DNA of 64,000 nucleotides, taken from Flavobacterium sp. CBA20B-1. GTDB lineage: Bacteria > Bacteroidota > Bacteroidia > Flavobacteriales > Flavobacteriaceae. The notes beneath the pieces are model-generated. The model did no database searches, had not been told where the DNA came from, and saw only the letters and a program-made list of their open reading frames with translations. How positions within the stretch are numbered: the first letter of the stretch is position 1; each line of letters starts with the position of its first letter. The DNA lies in the NCBI RefSeq assembly GCF_028473145.1, contig NZ_CP092370.1, positions 2,666,001 to 2,730,000 of the forward strand, in the 5' to 3' direction. Positions 16,712 through 25,603 of the stretch are shown here, piece after piece. Both the position numbers and the translations under genes were made by a program.

Positions 16712-19700
16712 ATGGAACAAAAAATATATACACCTATAAACAAAGTTCGTATCGTTACAGCTGCTGCTTTGTTTGATGGGCACGATGCAGCAATCAACAT
16801 TATGCGCCGAATTATTCAAGCTACTGGCTGTGAAGTTATTCACTTAGGTCATGATAAATCGGTTGAAGACGTGGTGAACACCGCTATTCAAGAAGATGCA
16901 AATGCCATTGCCATGACATCGTATCAAGGTGGTCACAATGAATATTTTAAGTATATGTATGATTTGCTTCAAGAAAAAGGAGCGGGACATATTAAAATAG
17001 TTGGCGGCGGCGGCGGCGTAATTCTTCCAACCGAAATAAAAGAGTTGATGGATTACGGTATCACGCGTATTTATTCTCCAGACGATGGTCGTGAATTGGG
17101 GTTACAAGGCATGATTAACGATATGGTGCAGAAAGCCGATTTTCCAACAGGTGCTTTAGAAATTCCTGCGGGGAAAGATATTTATCAGTCGTTGAAAGAC
17201 ATGGATATTACTACAATTGCCCGATTAATTTCATTAGCAGAAAACCGTGAAGAAGACTTTTTAAAGGTTTTCGATTTTGATAAAGTTGAAAATAAAAACG
17301 CTCCTGTTTTAGGAATTACCGGAACAGGTGGTGCAGGTAAATCGTCGATGGTTGATGAAATCGTGCGCAGATTTTTGATTGATTTTCCTGAAAAAACCAT
17401 AGCGTTGGTTTCAGTAGATCCATCTAAAAAGAAAACCGGTGGTGCTTTGTTGGGCGACCGTATCCGTATGAATTCTATTAACAACCCTCGTGTTTATATG
17501 CGTTCGTTGGCTACACGTCAATCCAATTTGGCACTTTCAAAATATGTTGAAGAGGCTATTCAGGTTTTAAAAGCAGCACAGTACGATTTGATTATTTTAG
17601 AAACATCGGGGATTGGTCAATCTGATACAGAGATTTTGGATCATTCTGATGCTTCATTGTATATTATGACCCCGGAATTTGGTGCGGCTACACAGTTAGA
17701 AAAAATCGACATGTTGGATTTTGCAGATATCGTAGCCATCAATAAATTCGATAAACGTGGCGCATTAGATGCTTTGCGCGATGTTAAAAAACAATACCAG
17801 CGCAACCATAATTTATGGGATGTAAACCCAGACGAAATGCCGGTTTTTGGAACAATTGCTTCGCAGTTTAACGATCCGGGAACCAATCAACTTTACAAAT
17901 CGATTATTGATAAAGTGGTGGAAAAAACCGGTGCTGATTTAAAATCTACTTTTGAAATTACAAAAGAGATGTCTGAGAAAATCTTTGTGATTCCACCAGC
18001 TCGTATCCGTTATTTGTCTGAAATCGCAGAAAACAACAGAGCGTACGATAACAAAACAGTTTCACAAAAAGAGGTTGCTCAAAAATTATACGGAATCTTT
18101 AAAACCATTGAAACAGTTTCGGGTAAATTACCTATTCTAACACAGCATGGAATTGAAATTTCAGGAACGCAAAATACAGAATTGTCAAAACTTTTATTAG
18201 CCGAATTTGATAAACTAAAACGCGATTTAGATCCATACAATTGGGAAGTAATCACTACGTGGGACGAAAAAGTAAACAAGTATAAAAATCCAGTTTATTC
18301 GTTTAAAGTTCGCGACAAAGAAATCAAAATTCAAACACATTCCGAATCGTTATCGCACTTACAAATTCCTAAAATTGCTTTACCAAAGTACGAAGCTTGG
18401 GGCGATATTTTACGCTGGGTGTTGCAAGAAAATGTACCAGGAGAATTTCCATTTACATCAGGCTTGTATCCGTTTAAGCGAGAAGGCGAAGATCCAACAC
18501 GTATGTTTGCTGGTGAAGGCGGTCCTGAGCGTACCAATCGTCGTTTCCACTATGTATCAAAAGGAATGCCTGCTAAAAGGTTGTCAACCGCTTTTGATTC
18601 GGTAACTTTATACGGAAATGATCCAGGGTATCGACCAGATATTTACGGGAAAATTGGAAATGCAGGTGTATCGATTTGTTGTTTAGACGATGCGAAAAAA
18701 TTATATTCTGGTTTCGATTTATCGCACCCGGCAACATCGGTTTCTATGACCATCAACGGACCAGCGCCCATGTTGTTAGGCTTTTTTATGAATGCGGCAA
18801 TCGATCAAAACTGTGAAAAATACATCAAAGAAAATGGTTTAGAGACAGAAATTGAAGCAAAAATAAAAGCTATTTATGAAGACAATGGTTTGGAAAGACC
18901 AAGATACAATGGCGATTTACCGGAAGGAAACGATGGGTTGGGATTGATGCTATTGGGTGTATCGGGCGATCAGGTTTTACCTGCTGATGTGTATGCCGAA
19001 ATTAAAAAGAACACCTTGGCACAAGTTCGTGGAACGGTTCAGGCTGATATTTTAAAAGAAGATCAAGCACAAAACACTTGTATTTTCTCCACCGAATTTG
19101 CGTTGCGTTTAATGGGCGATGTGCAGGAATATTTCATTGAAAAAAATGTTCGTAATTTTTATTCAGTTTCTATTTCGGGCTATCACATTGCCGAAGCAGG
19201 TGCAAATCCGGTAACACAATTGGCTTTTACATTGGCAAATGGTTTCACTTATGTAGAATATTATTTGTCAAGAGGAATGGATATTAATGCGTTTGGACCA
19301 AACTTATCATTCTTTTTCTCGAATGGTATCGATCCAGAATATTCGGTAATTGGTCGTGTGGCACGTAGAATTTGGGCGAAAGCTTTAAAACAAAAATACG
19401 GAGCCAACGAACGTGCACAAATGTTGAAATACCACATTCAAACATCGGGTAGATCGTTGCACGCACAAGAAATCGACTTTAACGATATTCGTACCACATT
19501 ACAGGCATTGTATGCGATTTACGACAACTGTAACTCGTTGCACACCAATGCATACGACGAAGCAATTACAACTCCGACAGAAGAATCGGTGCGTAGAGCA
19601 ATGGCAATTCAGTTGATTATTAATAAAGAATTAGGATTGGCGAAAAACGAAAACCCGATACAAGGTTCGTTCATTATTGAAGAATTAACTGATCTGGTTG

Positions 19701-20128
19701 AAGAAGCCGTATTGGCAGAATTCGACCGTATTACAGAACGTGGCGGTGTATTAGGTGCAATGGAAACCATGTACCAACGTTCTAAAATTCAAGAAGAATC
19801 ATTGTATTATGAGACGTTGAAACACAATGGCGAGTTCCCAATCATCGGGGTAAATACGTTTTTAAGTTCATCGGGATCTAAAACGGTGATTCCGGCAGAA
19901 GTAATTCGTGCAACCGAAGAAGAAAAACAGTTTCAAATTAAAACTAAAGAAAATCTTCACAAAGCAAAAGCACAAAAAGCAACAGAAGAATTGGCAAGAA
20001 TACAAGAAGTTGCTATACAAAACCAAAATATTTTTGAAGCTTTGATGGATGCTGCCAAAGTATGTTCATTAGGTCAGATAACCGATGCTTTATTTAAAGT
20101 AGGAGGTCAATACCGCAGAAATATGTAA
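16712..20128 (+). CDS. icmF: fused isobutyryl-CoA mutase IcmF (B12 domain, G-protein chaperone, mutase)
   Basis: A 1138-residue, three-part enzyme. An N-terminal cobalamin-binding domain (about 10-145) has [13 protein letters not shown] and GGGGGVI. A MeaB-like GTPase (about 195-420) has Walker [11 protein letters not shown], plus NKFD. The C-terminal mutase barrel (about 560-1138) contains FPFTSGLYP and [20 protein letters not shown]. The order is that of IcmF, which interconverts isobutyryl-CoA and n-butyryl-CoA (some act on pivalyl-CoA) and carries its own repair GTPase. The last 35 codons are duplicated at 21724-21832 as part of the flanking direct repeat. Confidence 0.93.
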   Translation: MEQKIYTPINKVRIVTAAALFDGHDAAINIMRRIIQATGCEVIHLGHDKSVEDVVNTAIQEDANAIAMTSYQGGHNEYFKYMYDLLQEKGAGHIKIVGGGGGVILPTEIKELMDYGITRIYSPDDGRELGLQGMINDMVQKADFPTGALEIPAGKDIYQSLKDMDITTIARLISLAENREEDFLKVFDFDKVENKNAPVLGITGTGGAGKSSMVDEIVRRFLIDFPEKTIALVSVDPSKKKTGGALLGDRIRMNSINNPRVYMRSLATRQSNLALSKYVEEAIQVLKAAQYDLIILETSGIGQSDTEILDHSDASLYIMTPEFGAATQLEKIDMLDFADIVAINKFDKRGALDALRDVKKQYQRNHNLWDVNPDEMPVFGTIASQFNDPGTNQLYKSIIDKVVEKTGADLKSTFEITKEMSEKIFVIPPARIRYLSEIAENNRAYDNKTVSQKEVAQKLYGIFKTIETVSGKLPILTQHGIEISGTQNTELSKLLLAEFDKLKRDLDPYNWEVITTWDEKVNKYKNPVYSFKVRDKEIKIQTHSESLSHLQIPKIALPKYEAWGDILRWVLQENVPGEFPFTSGLYPFKREGEDPTRMFAGEGGPERTNRRFHYVSKGMPAKRLSTAFDSVTLYGNDPGYRPDIYGKIGNAGVSICCLDDAKKLYSGFDLSHPATSVSMTINGPAPMLLGFFMNAAIDQNCEKYIKENGLETEIEAKIKAIYEDNGLERPRYNGDLPEGNDGLGLMLLGVSGDQVLPADVYAEIKKNTLAQVRGTVQADILKEDQAQNTCIFSTEFALRLMGDVQEYFIEKNVRNFYSVSISGYHIAEAGANPVTQLAFTLANGFTYVEYYLSRGMDINAFGPNLSFFFSNGIDPEYSVIGRVARRIWAKALKQKYGANERAQMLKYHIQTSGRSLHAQEIDFNDIRTTLQALYAIYDNCNSLHTNAYDEAITTPTEESVRRAMAIQLIINKELGLAKNENPIQGSFIIEELTDLVEEAVLAEFDRITERGGVLGAMETMYQRSKIQEESLYYETLKHNGEFPIIGVNTFLSSSGSKTVIPAEVIRATEEEKQFQIKTKENLHKAKAQKATEELARIQEVAIQNQNIFEALMDAAKVCSLGQITDALFKVGGQYRRNM

Positions 20129-20140
20129 CCTGAATATAAG

Positions 20141-20168
20141 AAACCCGCTCCAGATTTGAAGCGGGTTT
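20141..20168 (+). terminator. terminator of icmF (left repeat copy)
   Basis: 9-bp GC-rich stem 20141-20149 with 20160-20168 followed by T-rich sequence; duplicated at 21845-21872. Confidence 0.85.
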
Positions 20169-20213
20169 TGTTTATATTGTGCGATTCGTAATCATAGTTA
20201 CATTCAAAAACCG

Positions 20214-20221
20214 TATTTTTG
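20214..20221 (+). promoter_or_regulatory. duplicated ABC-F promoter box, now upstream of the insert genes
   Basis: TATTTTTG fits TAnnTTTG. It is the copy of the native box at 21918. It lies after the icmF terminator and reads toward the two insert genes, so it may drive them. Confidence 0.55.
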
Positions 20222-20239
20222 TGCCTCAAGAAATCAATC

Positions 20240-20281
20240 ATGAATTATCTCTCAGTAGAAAATATATCAAAATTTCTATAA
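20240..20281 (+). pseudogene. 5' fragment of the ABC-F gene (13-codon remnant)
   Basis: An ATG with the first 11 codons of the ABC-F gene (MNYLSVENISK) runs across the repeat boundary into FL and stops with TAA at 20279-20281. If translated it would act as a short upstream ORF for the insert genes. Confidence 0.7.
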
Positions 20282-20365
20282 TTGCAAAGTGTAAAATATT
20301 CAATTTTATATATTGTTTTACTGTAACATTGTGATGCTTTAGTTGAGAAGTTTAATGAAAATACG

Positions 20366-20956
20366 ATGAAGATTGTTTTGTATAAAAAAGTTTTTTTTAC
20401 GACTCTTATTTTAGGATTAATAGGTTTTATCATTATAAGTCACACTAATTTTCTAAACTATGAAAAGCCTTTGACTTTTGATAAATATGAACAGATTACA
20501 TTTAAAAATTTTAGAGGAATTGAATTTTTTAAAAAGACATTATATGGGAATGAGAGATTTGCATATGTTGTAACATCAATTGATTATAAGATTGAAGATA
20601 ATTCGGTAACAATTCAATCTCTTTTTCATCCATCTAGATCTTTTGTTTATAATCAGAATACAAACAGTAAAGAGCTTTTACAGCATGAAAAGTATCATAT
20701 TAAAATTACAGAATTATATGTAAGGAAAGCTAAAGAAAAGATACATAAATTAGATAGATTTGATAAAAGAAAAATAAAACAAATTATCGATCAAGCTGCA
20801 AAGGAAGAAAGAGCATTTCAAAAGGAATATGATTACAATACTTTCCATAGTTATGTTTTAAGTGAACAGAAAAAATATGAAATAATAGTTGATAGTTTAC
20901 TAAATTTATTAACAGAATACAAAAAACCAAAAATTAATTTCCATGAAAGGTATTAA
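20366..20956 (+). CDS. membrane-anchored protein with HExxH motif, DUF922-like (insert gene 1)
   Basis: A 196-residue protein with an N-terminal membrane helix (FFTTLILGLIGFIIIS) and the rest outside the cytoplasm. H107-E-K-Y-H111 (LLQHEKYHIKITELYVR) is an HExxH zinc-protease motif. The later EYDYNTFHSYVLSEQKKYE resembles the YDxxTxHs...Q.xW block of DUF922, a predicted secreted Zn-dependent protease family. The match is from pattern memory and is weak. It overlaps insert gene 2 by 14 bp. It is AT-rich with AT-ending codons, unlike icmF, which suggests horizontal origin. Confidence 0.65.
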   Translation: MKIVLYKKVFFTTLILGLIGFIIISHTNFLNYEKPLTFDKYEQITFKNFRGIEFFKKTLYGNERFAYVVTSIDYKIEDNSVTIQSLFHPSRSFVYNQNTNSKELLQHEKYHIKITELYVRKAKEKIHKLDRFDKRKIKQIIDQAAKEERAFQKEYDYNTFHSYVLSEQKKYEIIVDSLLNLLTEYKKPKINFHERY

Positions 20957-21716
20957 AAATTTAACTCTAGCTTTAGTTATTTTAACTTTTTTGAGTTGTA
21001 ATAAGGAAAATAATGTTTTTCCCACAGATAAGAGATATTGGGATATAAATGATTATAATAAAGTTGTCAGAGAGCTTAATTATGGTTACGAAAAAGATGA
21101 TATGTTACCAACATTCGATGATCCCAATACCAAAATCATAGTTGAGAAACTAACCGATAAGCAAAATTTTAATATCGTACTAGAAGACAATGAATTAGGA
21201 CTTAAACACAGAAATGAAATTGCCGAAAAGTTTTTCAATGAATGGAAAAATATGACTACTATTTATAATGTATTAGATAGAAAAGATCAGTATTTGTATG
21301 AAGATGAAATGCTAGCTGTATGGCATTTTGGTTTAGAACTTCAACTTAAATATTTTAAATTAGGAAATGAGCAAGTAGAGGAAAGTGCAGACGATCCAAA
21401 CGCGCCTAGAGTAAAAAGTAATATAAACTCGAACGTTAACACATTAATAAAAAATTATCTTATTTATCTAGATGAAATTAATAACGAAGATGCGTTTAGT
21501 GAAGCAGGAAAATCAAAATTGGCTCAAGGAATTGATAATTATTTTCCAAAACTTATTAACTTATATCCCGAATCCAATTTTAATGAAATGAAATCTAAAG
21601 CAGAATTACTATCAAAAAAAACAAAATCTGAAAAAATAAAAGTTTCTCTAAATAACATAATTGCACTTATTGATTCAAATTATAAGAAGGATAAAGATGA
21701 AATGCAAAATCATTAA
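20943..21716 (+). CDS. hypothetical lipoprotein (insert gene 2)
   Basis: A 257-residue protein whose N-terminus [20 protein letters not shown] is a lipoprotein signal with the lipidated Cys at 19. The mature part is charged and mainly helical, without a family I recognise. The start overlaps the end of the HExxH gene by 14 bp, so the two are translationally coupled. Whether it partners or inhibits the putative protease is unknown. Its stop lies seven bases before the right repeat. Confidence 0.65.
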   Translation: MKGIKNLTLALVILTFLSCNKENNVFPTDKRYWDINDYNKVVRELNYGYEKDDMLPTFDDPNTKIIVEKLTDKQNFNIVLEDNELGLKHRNEIAEKFFNEWKNMTTIYNVLDRKDQYLYEDEMLAVWHFGLELQLKYFKLGNEQVEESADDPNAPRVKSNINSNVNTLIKNYLIYLDEINNEDAFSEAGKSKLAQGIDNYFPKLINLYPESNFNEMKSKAELLSKKTKSEKIKVSLNNIIALIDSNYKKDKDEMQNH

Positions 21717-21723
21717 TATACTC

Positions 21724-21832
21724 AAACCAAAATATTTTTGAAGCTTTGATGGATGCTGCCAAAGTATGTTCATTAGGTCAGATAACCGATGCTTTATTTA
21801 AAGTAGGCGGTCAATACCGCAGAAATATGTAA
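21724..21832 (+). pseudogene. duplicated 3' end of icmF (headless fragment)
   Basis: This stretch repeats the last 36 or so codons of icmF, ending in the same QYRRNM and TAA stop. The only difference is one synonymous base. It has no start, so it is an inert by-product of the duplication, and the lack of decay implies a recent event. Confidence 0.85.
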
Positions 21833-21844
21833 CCTGAATACAAG

Positions 21845-21872
21845 AAACCCGCTCCAGATTTGAAGCGGGTTT
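21845..21872 (+). terminator. duplicated icmF terminator, now closing the insert genes
   Basis: Same hairpin as 20141-20168. In its new place it terminates transcription from the two insert genes before the ABC-F promoter. Confidence 0.8.
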
Positions 21873-21917
21873 TGTTTATATTGTGCGATTAGTAATCATA
21901 GTTACATTCAAAAACCG

Positions 21918-21925
21918 TATTTTTG
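21918..21925 (+). promoter_or_regulatory. -7 promoter box of the ABC-F gene
   Basis: TATTTTTG, fits TAnnTTTG, 18 bases before the ATG at 21944. Confidence 0.55.
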
Positions 21926-21943
21926 TGCCTCAAGAAATCAATC

Positions 21944-23806
21944 ATGAATTATCTCTCAGTAGAAAATATATCAAAATCATTCGGAGCGCGTACGCTTTTT
22001 GAAGGCGTATCGTTTGGTATCAACAAAGACCAAAAAATTGCATTTGTTGCCAAGAACGGAACCGGAAAATCGACCATATTAAACATTATCAATGGATTGG
22101 ATTTTCCTGATACTGGGCAAGTGGTAATCCGTAAAGGAATCCGAATGGAGTTTTTGTCGCAAGACCCTGATTTACAAGACGAATTAACGGTTGAAGAAAG
22201 CATTTTTGCATCAGATAACGAAATTCTTAAAGTTATTGAGCGATACGAAAAGGCATTGGAAAACATGGACGATCAAGAGGAATATCAATTGGCGTTTGAT
22301 CAAATGGATCGGTTCAATGCATGGGATTTTGAAACACAATACAAACAAATTCTCTTTAAATTAAAATTAGAAGATTTAAAGATGAAAGTAAAAAACATGT
22401 CAGGTGGGCAAAAGAAACGCTTGGCATTGGCAATTGTTCTAATCAATAAACCCGATTTACTGATTTTAGACGAGCCCACCAACCATCTGGATTTGGAAAT
22501 GATTGAATGGCTAGAAGATTACTTCGCCAAAGAAAACATTACCTTGTTTATGGTTACCCACGACCGTTTCTTTTTAGAGCGTGTTTGTAATGAAATTATC
22601 GAATTAGACAACGGAAAAATCTATCAATATAAAGGAAATTATTCGTACTATTTACAGAAAAAAGAAGAGCGTATTGCATCTGAAAACGCATCGATCGATA
22701 AAGCCAAAAATCTATTTGTGAAAGAGTTGGATTGGATGCGCCGTCAGCCAAAAGCACGCACCACCAAGTCAAAATCTCGACAAGACGATTTCTACGTTAT
22801 TAAAGAAAAAGCACATTCCCGCCGAAAAGAACATCAGTTGGAATTAGAAATCAATATGGAGCGAATGGGCTCTAAAGTTATTGAAATGCACAATGTTTCT
22901 TTAGCTTTTAACGATAAAATCATACTAAAAAACTTCGATTATCTGTTTAATCGTGGCGAACGCATCGGTATTATTGGTAAAAACGGAACGGGAAAATCTA
23001 CATTTTTAAATATTTTAACCCAAACAATCCAACCCGATTCTGGCAAAGTGGTTATTGGCGATACCATTAAGGTGGGATATTACACACAAAGTGGCATCAA
23101 CCCAAAACCCGAACAAAAAGTTATTGATATTATTAAAGAATACGGCGAGCATATCCCGCTGACTAAGGGAAGAACCATCTCGGCAGGGCAATTGTTAGAA
23201 CGATTTTTGTTTGATAGAAAAAAACAGCACGATTTTGTAGAGAAATTAAGCGGGGGCGAATTAAAACGATTGTATTTATGTACAGTTTTAATTCAAAATC
23301 CTAACTTCTTGATTCTCGATGAGCCTACAAATGATCTGGATATTGTTACCTTAAATGTACTAGAAAACTTTTTGTTAGATTATCCCGGATGTTTATTGGT
23401 AGTGTCACATGACCGCTATTTTATGGATAAAATTGTAGACCACTTATTTGTGTTTAGAGGCGAAGGAGAGATTGAGGATTTCCCCGGCAACTATTCTGAT
23501 TTTAGAATTTACGAAGATTCTGCCGAACCTGTGAAAGACGATGCACCGAAAGAAAAGGTGAATTGGAAAGACAATCAGCCTAAAAAGTCAGGTTTAAGTT
23601 TCAACGAACAAAAAGAATTTTCTAAAATTGAACGAGAAATAAAAGATCTGGAATATCAGAAAAAGCAAATCGAAGAAGGTTTTTCAAATGGAACTGTTTC
23701 CGATGAAGAAATGATTTCAAAAGGCTTGGAATTGCAAAAAATAATTGAAACCTTAGAAGAAAAAGAAGAACGCTGGTTTGAACTTTCTTTAAAAATGGAA
23801 GAATAA
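21944..23806 (+). CDS. ABC-F family ATPase, Uup-like
   Basis: A 620-residue soluble protein with two ATP-binding cassettes and no membrane segment. Walker A sites are GKNGTGKST-type (AKNGTGKST and GKNGTGKST), and signature motifs are MSGGQKKRLALA and LSGGELKRLYLC. An ABC-F linker lies between the cassettes. A C-terminal coiled coil (about 555-620) is like that of Uup. ABC-F proteins act on ribosomes, and Uup also affects DNA precise excision. The start is MNYLSVENIS at 21944; the longer frame would include the promoter. Confidence 0.92.
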   Translation: MNYLSVENISKSFGARTLFEGVSFGINKDQKIAFVAKNGTGKSTILNIINGLDFPDTGQVVIRKGIRMEFLSQDPDLQDELTVEESIFASDNEILKVIERYEKALENMDDQEEYQLAFDQMDRFNAWDFETQYKQILFKLKLEDLKMKVKNMSGGQKKRLALAIVLINKPDLLILDEPTNHLDLEMIEWLEDYFAKENITLFMVTHDRFFLERVCNEIIELDNGKIYQYKGNYSYYLQKKEERIASENASIDKAKNLFVKELDWMRRQPKARTTKSKSRQDDFYVIKEKAHSRRKEHQLELEINMERMGSKVIEMHNVSLAFNDKIILKNFDYLFNRGERIGIIGKNGTGKSTFLNILTQTIQPDSGKVVIGDTIKVGYYTQSGINPKPEQKVIDIIKEYGEHIPLTKGRTISAGQLLERFLFDRKKQHDFVEKLSGGELKRLYLCTVLIQNPNFLILDEPTNDLDIVTLNVLENFLLDYPGCLLVVSHDRYFMDKIVDHLFVFRGEGEIEDFPGNYSDFRIYEDSAEPVKDDAPKEKVNWKDNQPKKSGLSFNEQKEFSKIEREIKDLEYQKKQIEEGFSNGTVSDEEMISKGLELQKIIETLEEKEERWFELSLKMEE

Positions 23807-23834
23807 AAAAAGGAATCTTAAATGATTCCTTTTT
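23807..23834. terminator. bidirectional terminator between ABC-F and NUDIX genes
   Basis: 11-bp perfect stem (23807-23817 with 23824-23834) and a 6-base loop. It overlaps the stop of the convergent NUDIX gene. Confidence 0.85.
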
Positions 23835-24450
23835 CTTTTTCTAAAACAGTTTGGTCATAAACCGTATCATTAAACAACAATTTAATGTTTTGGTACGAAT
23901 TTTTAAGAAGTTCTGGAATATCCTTTTTATCAACCCAAACCACTTTTTCAATGCCTTCTTCAATTTGTCCGTGTAAGTTGCCTTTGTATTTAGTGTTCAT
24001 TAAAAACCAATAGGTTATTTTTAAACGGTATTCACCGTTACGCTTAAAAATGTGAAAAGTTTTTTCTAATCGTTTGTTTATTTTTAAATTTTTGCAACCA
24101 GTTTCTTCTTCCACCTCTCTGATAGAAGTTTGTTCAATAGTTTCATTTTTTTCAATACCACCCTTTGGTAAATCCCATTTGCCGTTGCGAAAAATAAACA
24201 AAACCTGTTTCTTATCATTTTCAACCAAACCGCCACCTGCTTTGTTCACTGTAATTTTATCCTTAAAAAGTTTCATTAACTGTTCTTCGAAAGGATGATA
24301 TAAGTAAGCATTTGTAACTTCACCACTAAAATATTGAGCAATTAACTTTTGCAGGTCAATAGTTTCAAGCAAATAATATTTAAAGTTGCGTTCTTTTTCT
24401 AGCGTACTTGTTAAAAAAAGTGGCTTATCATTAATAAAAACTTTATACAT
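23818..24450 (-). CDS. NUDIX hydrolase
   Basis: A 210-residue protein with a distinct N-terminal region of about 65 residues followed by a NUDIX domain. The NUDIX box is GG-IEKNETIEQTSIREVEEETGC around residues 100-122, with all Glu ligands for Mg present. The family hydrolyses nucleoside diphosphates linked to other groups; the substrate cannot be predicted. The start at 24450 (MYKVFINDKPLFL) lies seven bases from the divergent pyrE ATG. Confidence 0.88.
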   Translation of the reverse strand: MYKVFINDKPLFLTSTLEKERNFKYYLLETIDLQKLIAQYFSGEVTNAYLYHPFEEQLMKLFKDKITVNKAGGGLVENDKKQVLFIFRNGKWDLPKGGIEKNETIEQTSIREVEEETGCKNLKINKRLEKTFHIFKRNGEYRLKITYWFLMNTKYKGNLHGQIEEGIEKVVWVDKKDIPELLKNSYQNIKLLFNDTVYDQTVLEKEKGII

Positions 24451-24453
24451 TTG
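24446..24453 (+). promoter_or_regulatory. -7 promoter box of pyrE, giving a near-leaderless mRNA
   Basis: TACATTTG matches TAnnTTTG and ends four bases before the pyrE ATG. In this phylum transcription starts about five to eight bases downstream of the box, i.e. at or just inside the ATG. The box overlaps the NUDIX start codon on the other strand. Confidence 0.5.
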
Positions 24454-24457
24454 TAAT

Positions 24458-25099
24458 ATGATTTTTAACGACAATACAGCACAGAAAACGGCCGAATTGC
24501 TTTTACAAATAAACGCAATTAAATTAAATCCTAAAAATCCTTTTACATGGGCTTCAGGATGGAAATCGCCAATTTATTGCGATAATCGCATAACTCTTTC
24601 ATTTCCAGAAATTAGAAAATTTTTAAAAAACGAATTTGCTGCAAATATTGTAGATAAATTTGGTAAACCCGACTATATCGCAGGTGTGGCAACCGGTGCC
24701 ATTGGTATTGGTTTGTTGGTTGCCGAAGCCTTAGAATTGCCTTTTATTTATGTTCGCCCAGAAGCTAAAAAGCACGGTCGTCAAAACCAGATCGAAGGTC
24801 AGTTTGAAGCTGGTAAAACCGTAGTTGTGGTAGAAGATTTAATCAGTACCGGAAAAAGCAGTTTGCAAGCAGTTGATGCGTTGCGCGCTGCCGATGCCAA
24901 TATTTTGGGAATGGCTGCTATTTTTACGTATGGATTTGATGTTGCTACAGAAAATTTTAAAAATGCAGACATACAATTGGTAACATTAAGCAATTATCCA
25001 ACGTTGTTAAAAGCGGCGGTAGAAAAAAAATACATCTCGCAAGAAGAAGTTGCTACTTTGAGTGATTGGAGCAAAGACCCTTCTGTTTGGGGAGTTTAA
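24458..25099 (+). CDS. pyrE: orotate phosphoribosyltransferase
   Basis: A 213-residue enzyme making orotidine 5'-phosphate from orotate and PRPP in pyrimidine synthesis. The PRPP-binding loop is TVVVVEDLISTGKSSLQAVD. The catalytic loop region RPEAKKHGRQNQIEG holds the conserved Lys/His. The start at 24458 is preferred to a longer frame running across the divergent gene. A lipid-binding-type SRPBCC gene follows 13 bp later, probably in the same operon. Confidence 0.95.
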   Translation: MIFNDNTAQKTAELLLQINAIKLNPKNPFTWASGWKSPIYCDNRITLSFPEIRKFLKNEFAANIVDKFGKPDYIAGVATGAIGIGLLVAEALELPFIYVRPEAKKHGRQNQIEGQFEAGKTVVVVEDLISTGKSSLQAVDALRAADANILGMAAIFTYGFDVATENFKNADIQLVTLSNYPTLLKAAVEKKYISQEEVATLSDWSKDPSVWGV

Positions 25100-25112
25100 A
25101 AAAATATAAATT

Positions 25113-25505
25113 ATGAATTTAGAAAGTCCGATAGTAACTGTTCAAAAATCATCAGCGTATTTGTTTGATGCTTTAAGCGATATTAAAAATTTCGAAAAGC
25201 TAATGCCCGAAAACATTGCTAAGTTTGAAGTAATAGACGAAAACTGCTTTGAATTTGCACTAAAAGGAATGCCTGAAATTAAATTGGTAAAAAAAAGTGC
25301 TACACCAAATACAGAAGTTGTTTTGGGAGCCGCTAGTAGCAAACTACCTTTTACTTTAATTGCCAAATTAGACGAAAAAGCCACAGAAGAAACCAACGTA
25401 CAGTTGTTTTTTGAGGGCGATTTTAACCCAATGATGGCTATGATGATTAAAGGTCCCATTGGAAAGTTTATTGAAACTTTAGCTGAAAATATGCATAAAC
25501 TTTAA
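25113..25505 (+). CDS. SRPBCC (START/Bet v1-like) family protein
   Basis: A 130-residue cytoplasmic protein with the alpha/beta grip fold pattern: N-terminal VTVQKSSAYLFDALSDIKNFEKLMP, central strands, and a long C-terminal helix after KGPIGKFIETLAENMHKL. Its function is unknown; such proteins bind hydrophobic ligands. It follows pyrE by 13 bp, an arrangement I recall as common in Flavobacteria. Confidence 0.8.
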   Translation: MNLESPIVTVQKSSAYLFDALSDIKNFEKLMPENIAKFEVIDENCFEFALKGMPEIKLVKKSATPNTEVVLGAASSKLPFTLIAKLDEKATEETNVQLFFEGDFNPMMAMMIKGPIGKFIETLAENMHKL

Positions 25506-25560
25506 AAAAAATTAGCAGCATTCACCATTTCGTAAATGCTTATTTCACAATAATAAATCG

Positions 25561-25568
25561 TACTTTTG
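25561..25568 (+). promoter_or_regulatory. -7 promoter box of lpdA
   Basis: TACTTTTG inside the small palindrome GTACTTTTGTAC, 35 bases before the ATG. Confidence 0.5.
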
Positions 25569-25603
25569 TACAACTTTAATTTTTACACTAAAAAATATAA
25601 AAT

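Larger units (their letters stand above)
20020..20273 (+). repeat. 254-bp direct repeat, left copy
   Basis: Identical to 21724-21977 except for three substitutions (20104 A/C, 20137 T/C, 20187 C/A) with no gaps; offset 1704 bp. It holds the last 36 or so codons of icmF, its terminator, the promoter of the ABC-F gene and that gene's first 11 codons. The A/C change is synonymous in icmF (Gly codon). This copy is contiguous with the intact icmF. Confidence 0.97.
20274..21723 (+). other. 1.45-kb two-gene insert between direct repeats
   Basis: Unique DNA lying between the two 254-bp repeat copies. It is visibly AT-richer than its neighbours and carries two overlapping genes on the plus strand. 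It contains no transposase, integrase or inverted terminal repeats. The right boundary is only seven bases after the stop of the second gene. Removing one repeat unit (1704 bp) would restore a normal icmF / ABC-F junction. Confidence 0.85.
21724..21977 (+). repeat. 254-bp direct repeat, right copy
   Basis: Counterpart of 20020-20273, 251 of 254 bases identical. This copy is contiguous with the intact ABC-F gene and provides its promoter and first codons. Confidence 0.97.

Noticed and set aside
20020..20273. 254-bp repeat as transposon target-site duplication
   Set aside because: Target duplications are a few to about 14 bases. The insert has no terminal inverted repeats and no transposase, so a recombination origin is more likely.
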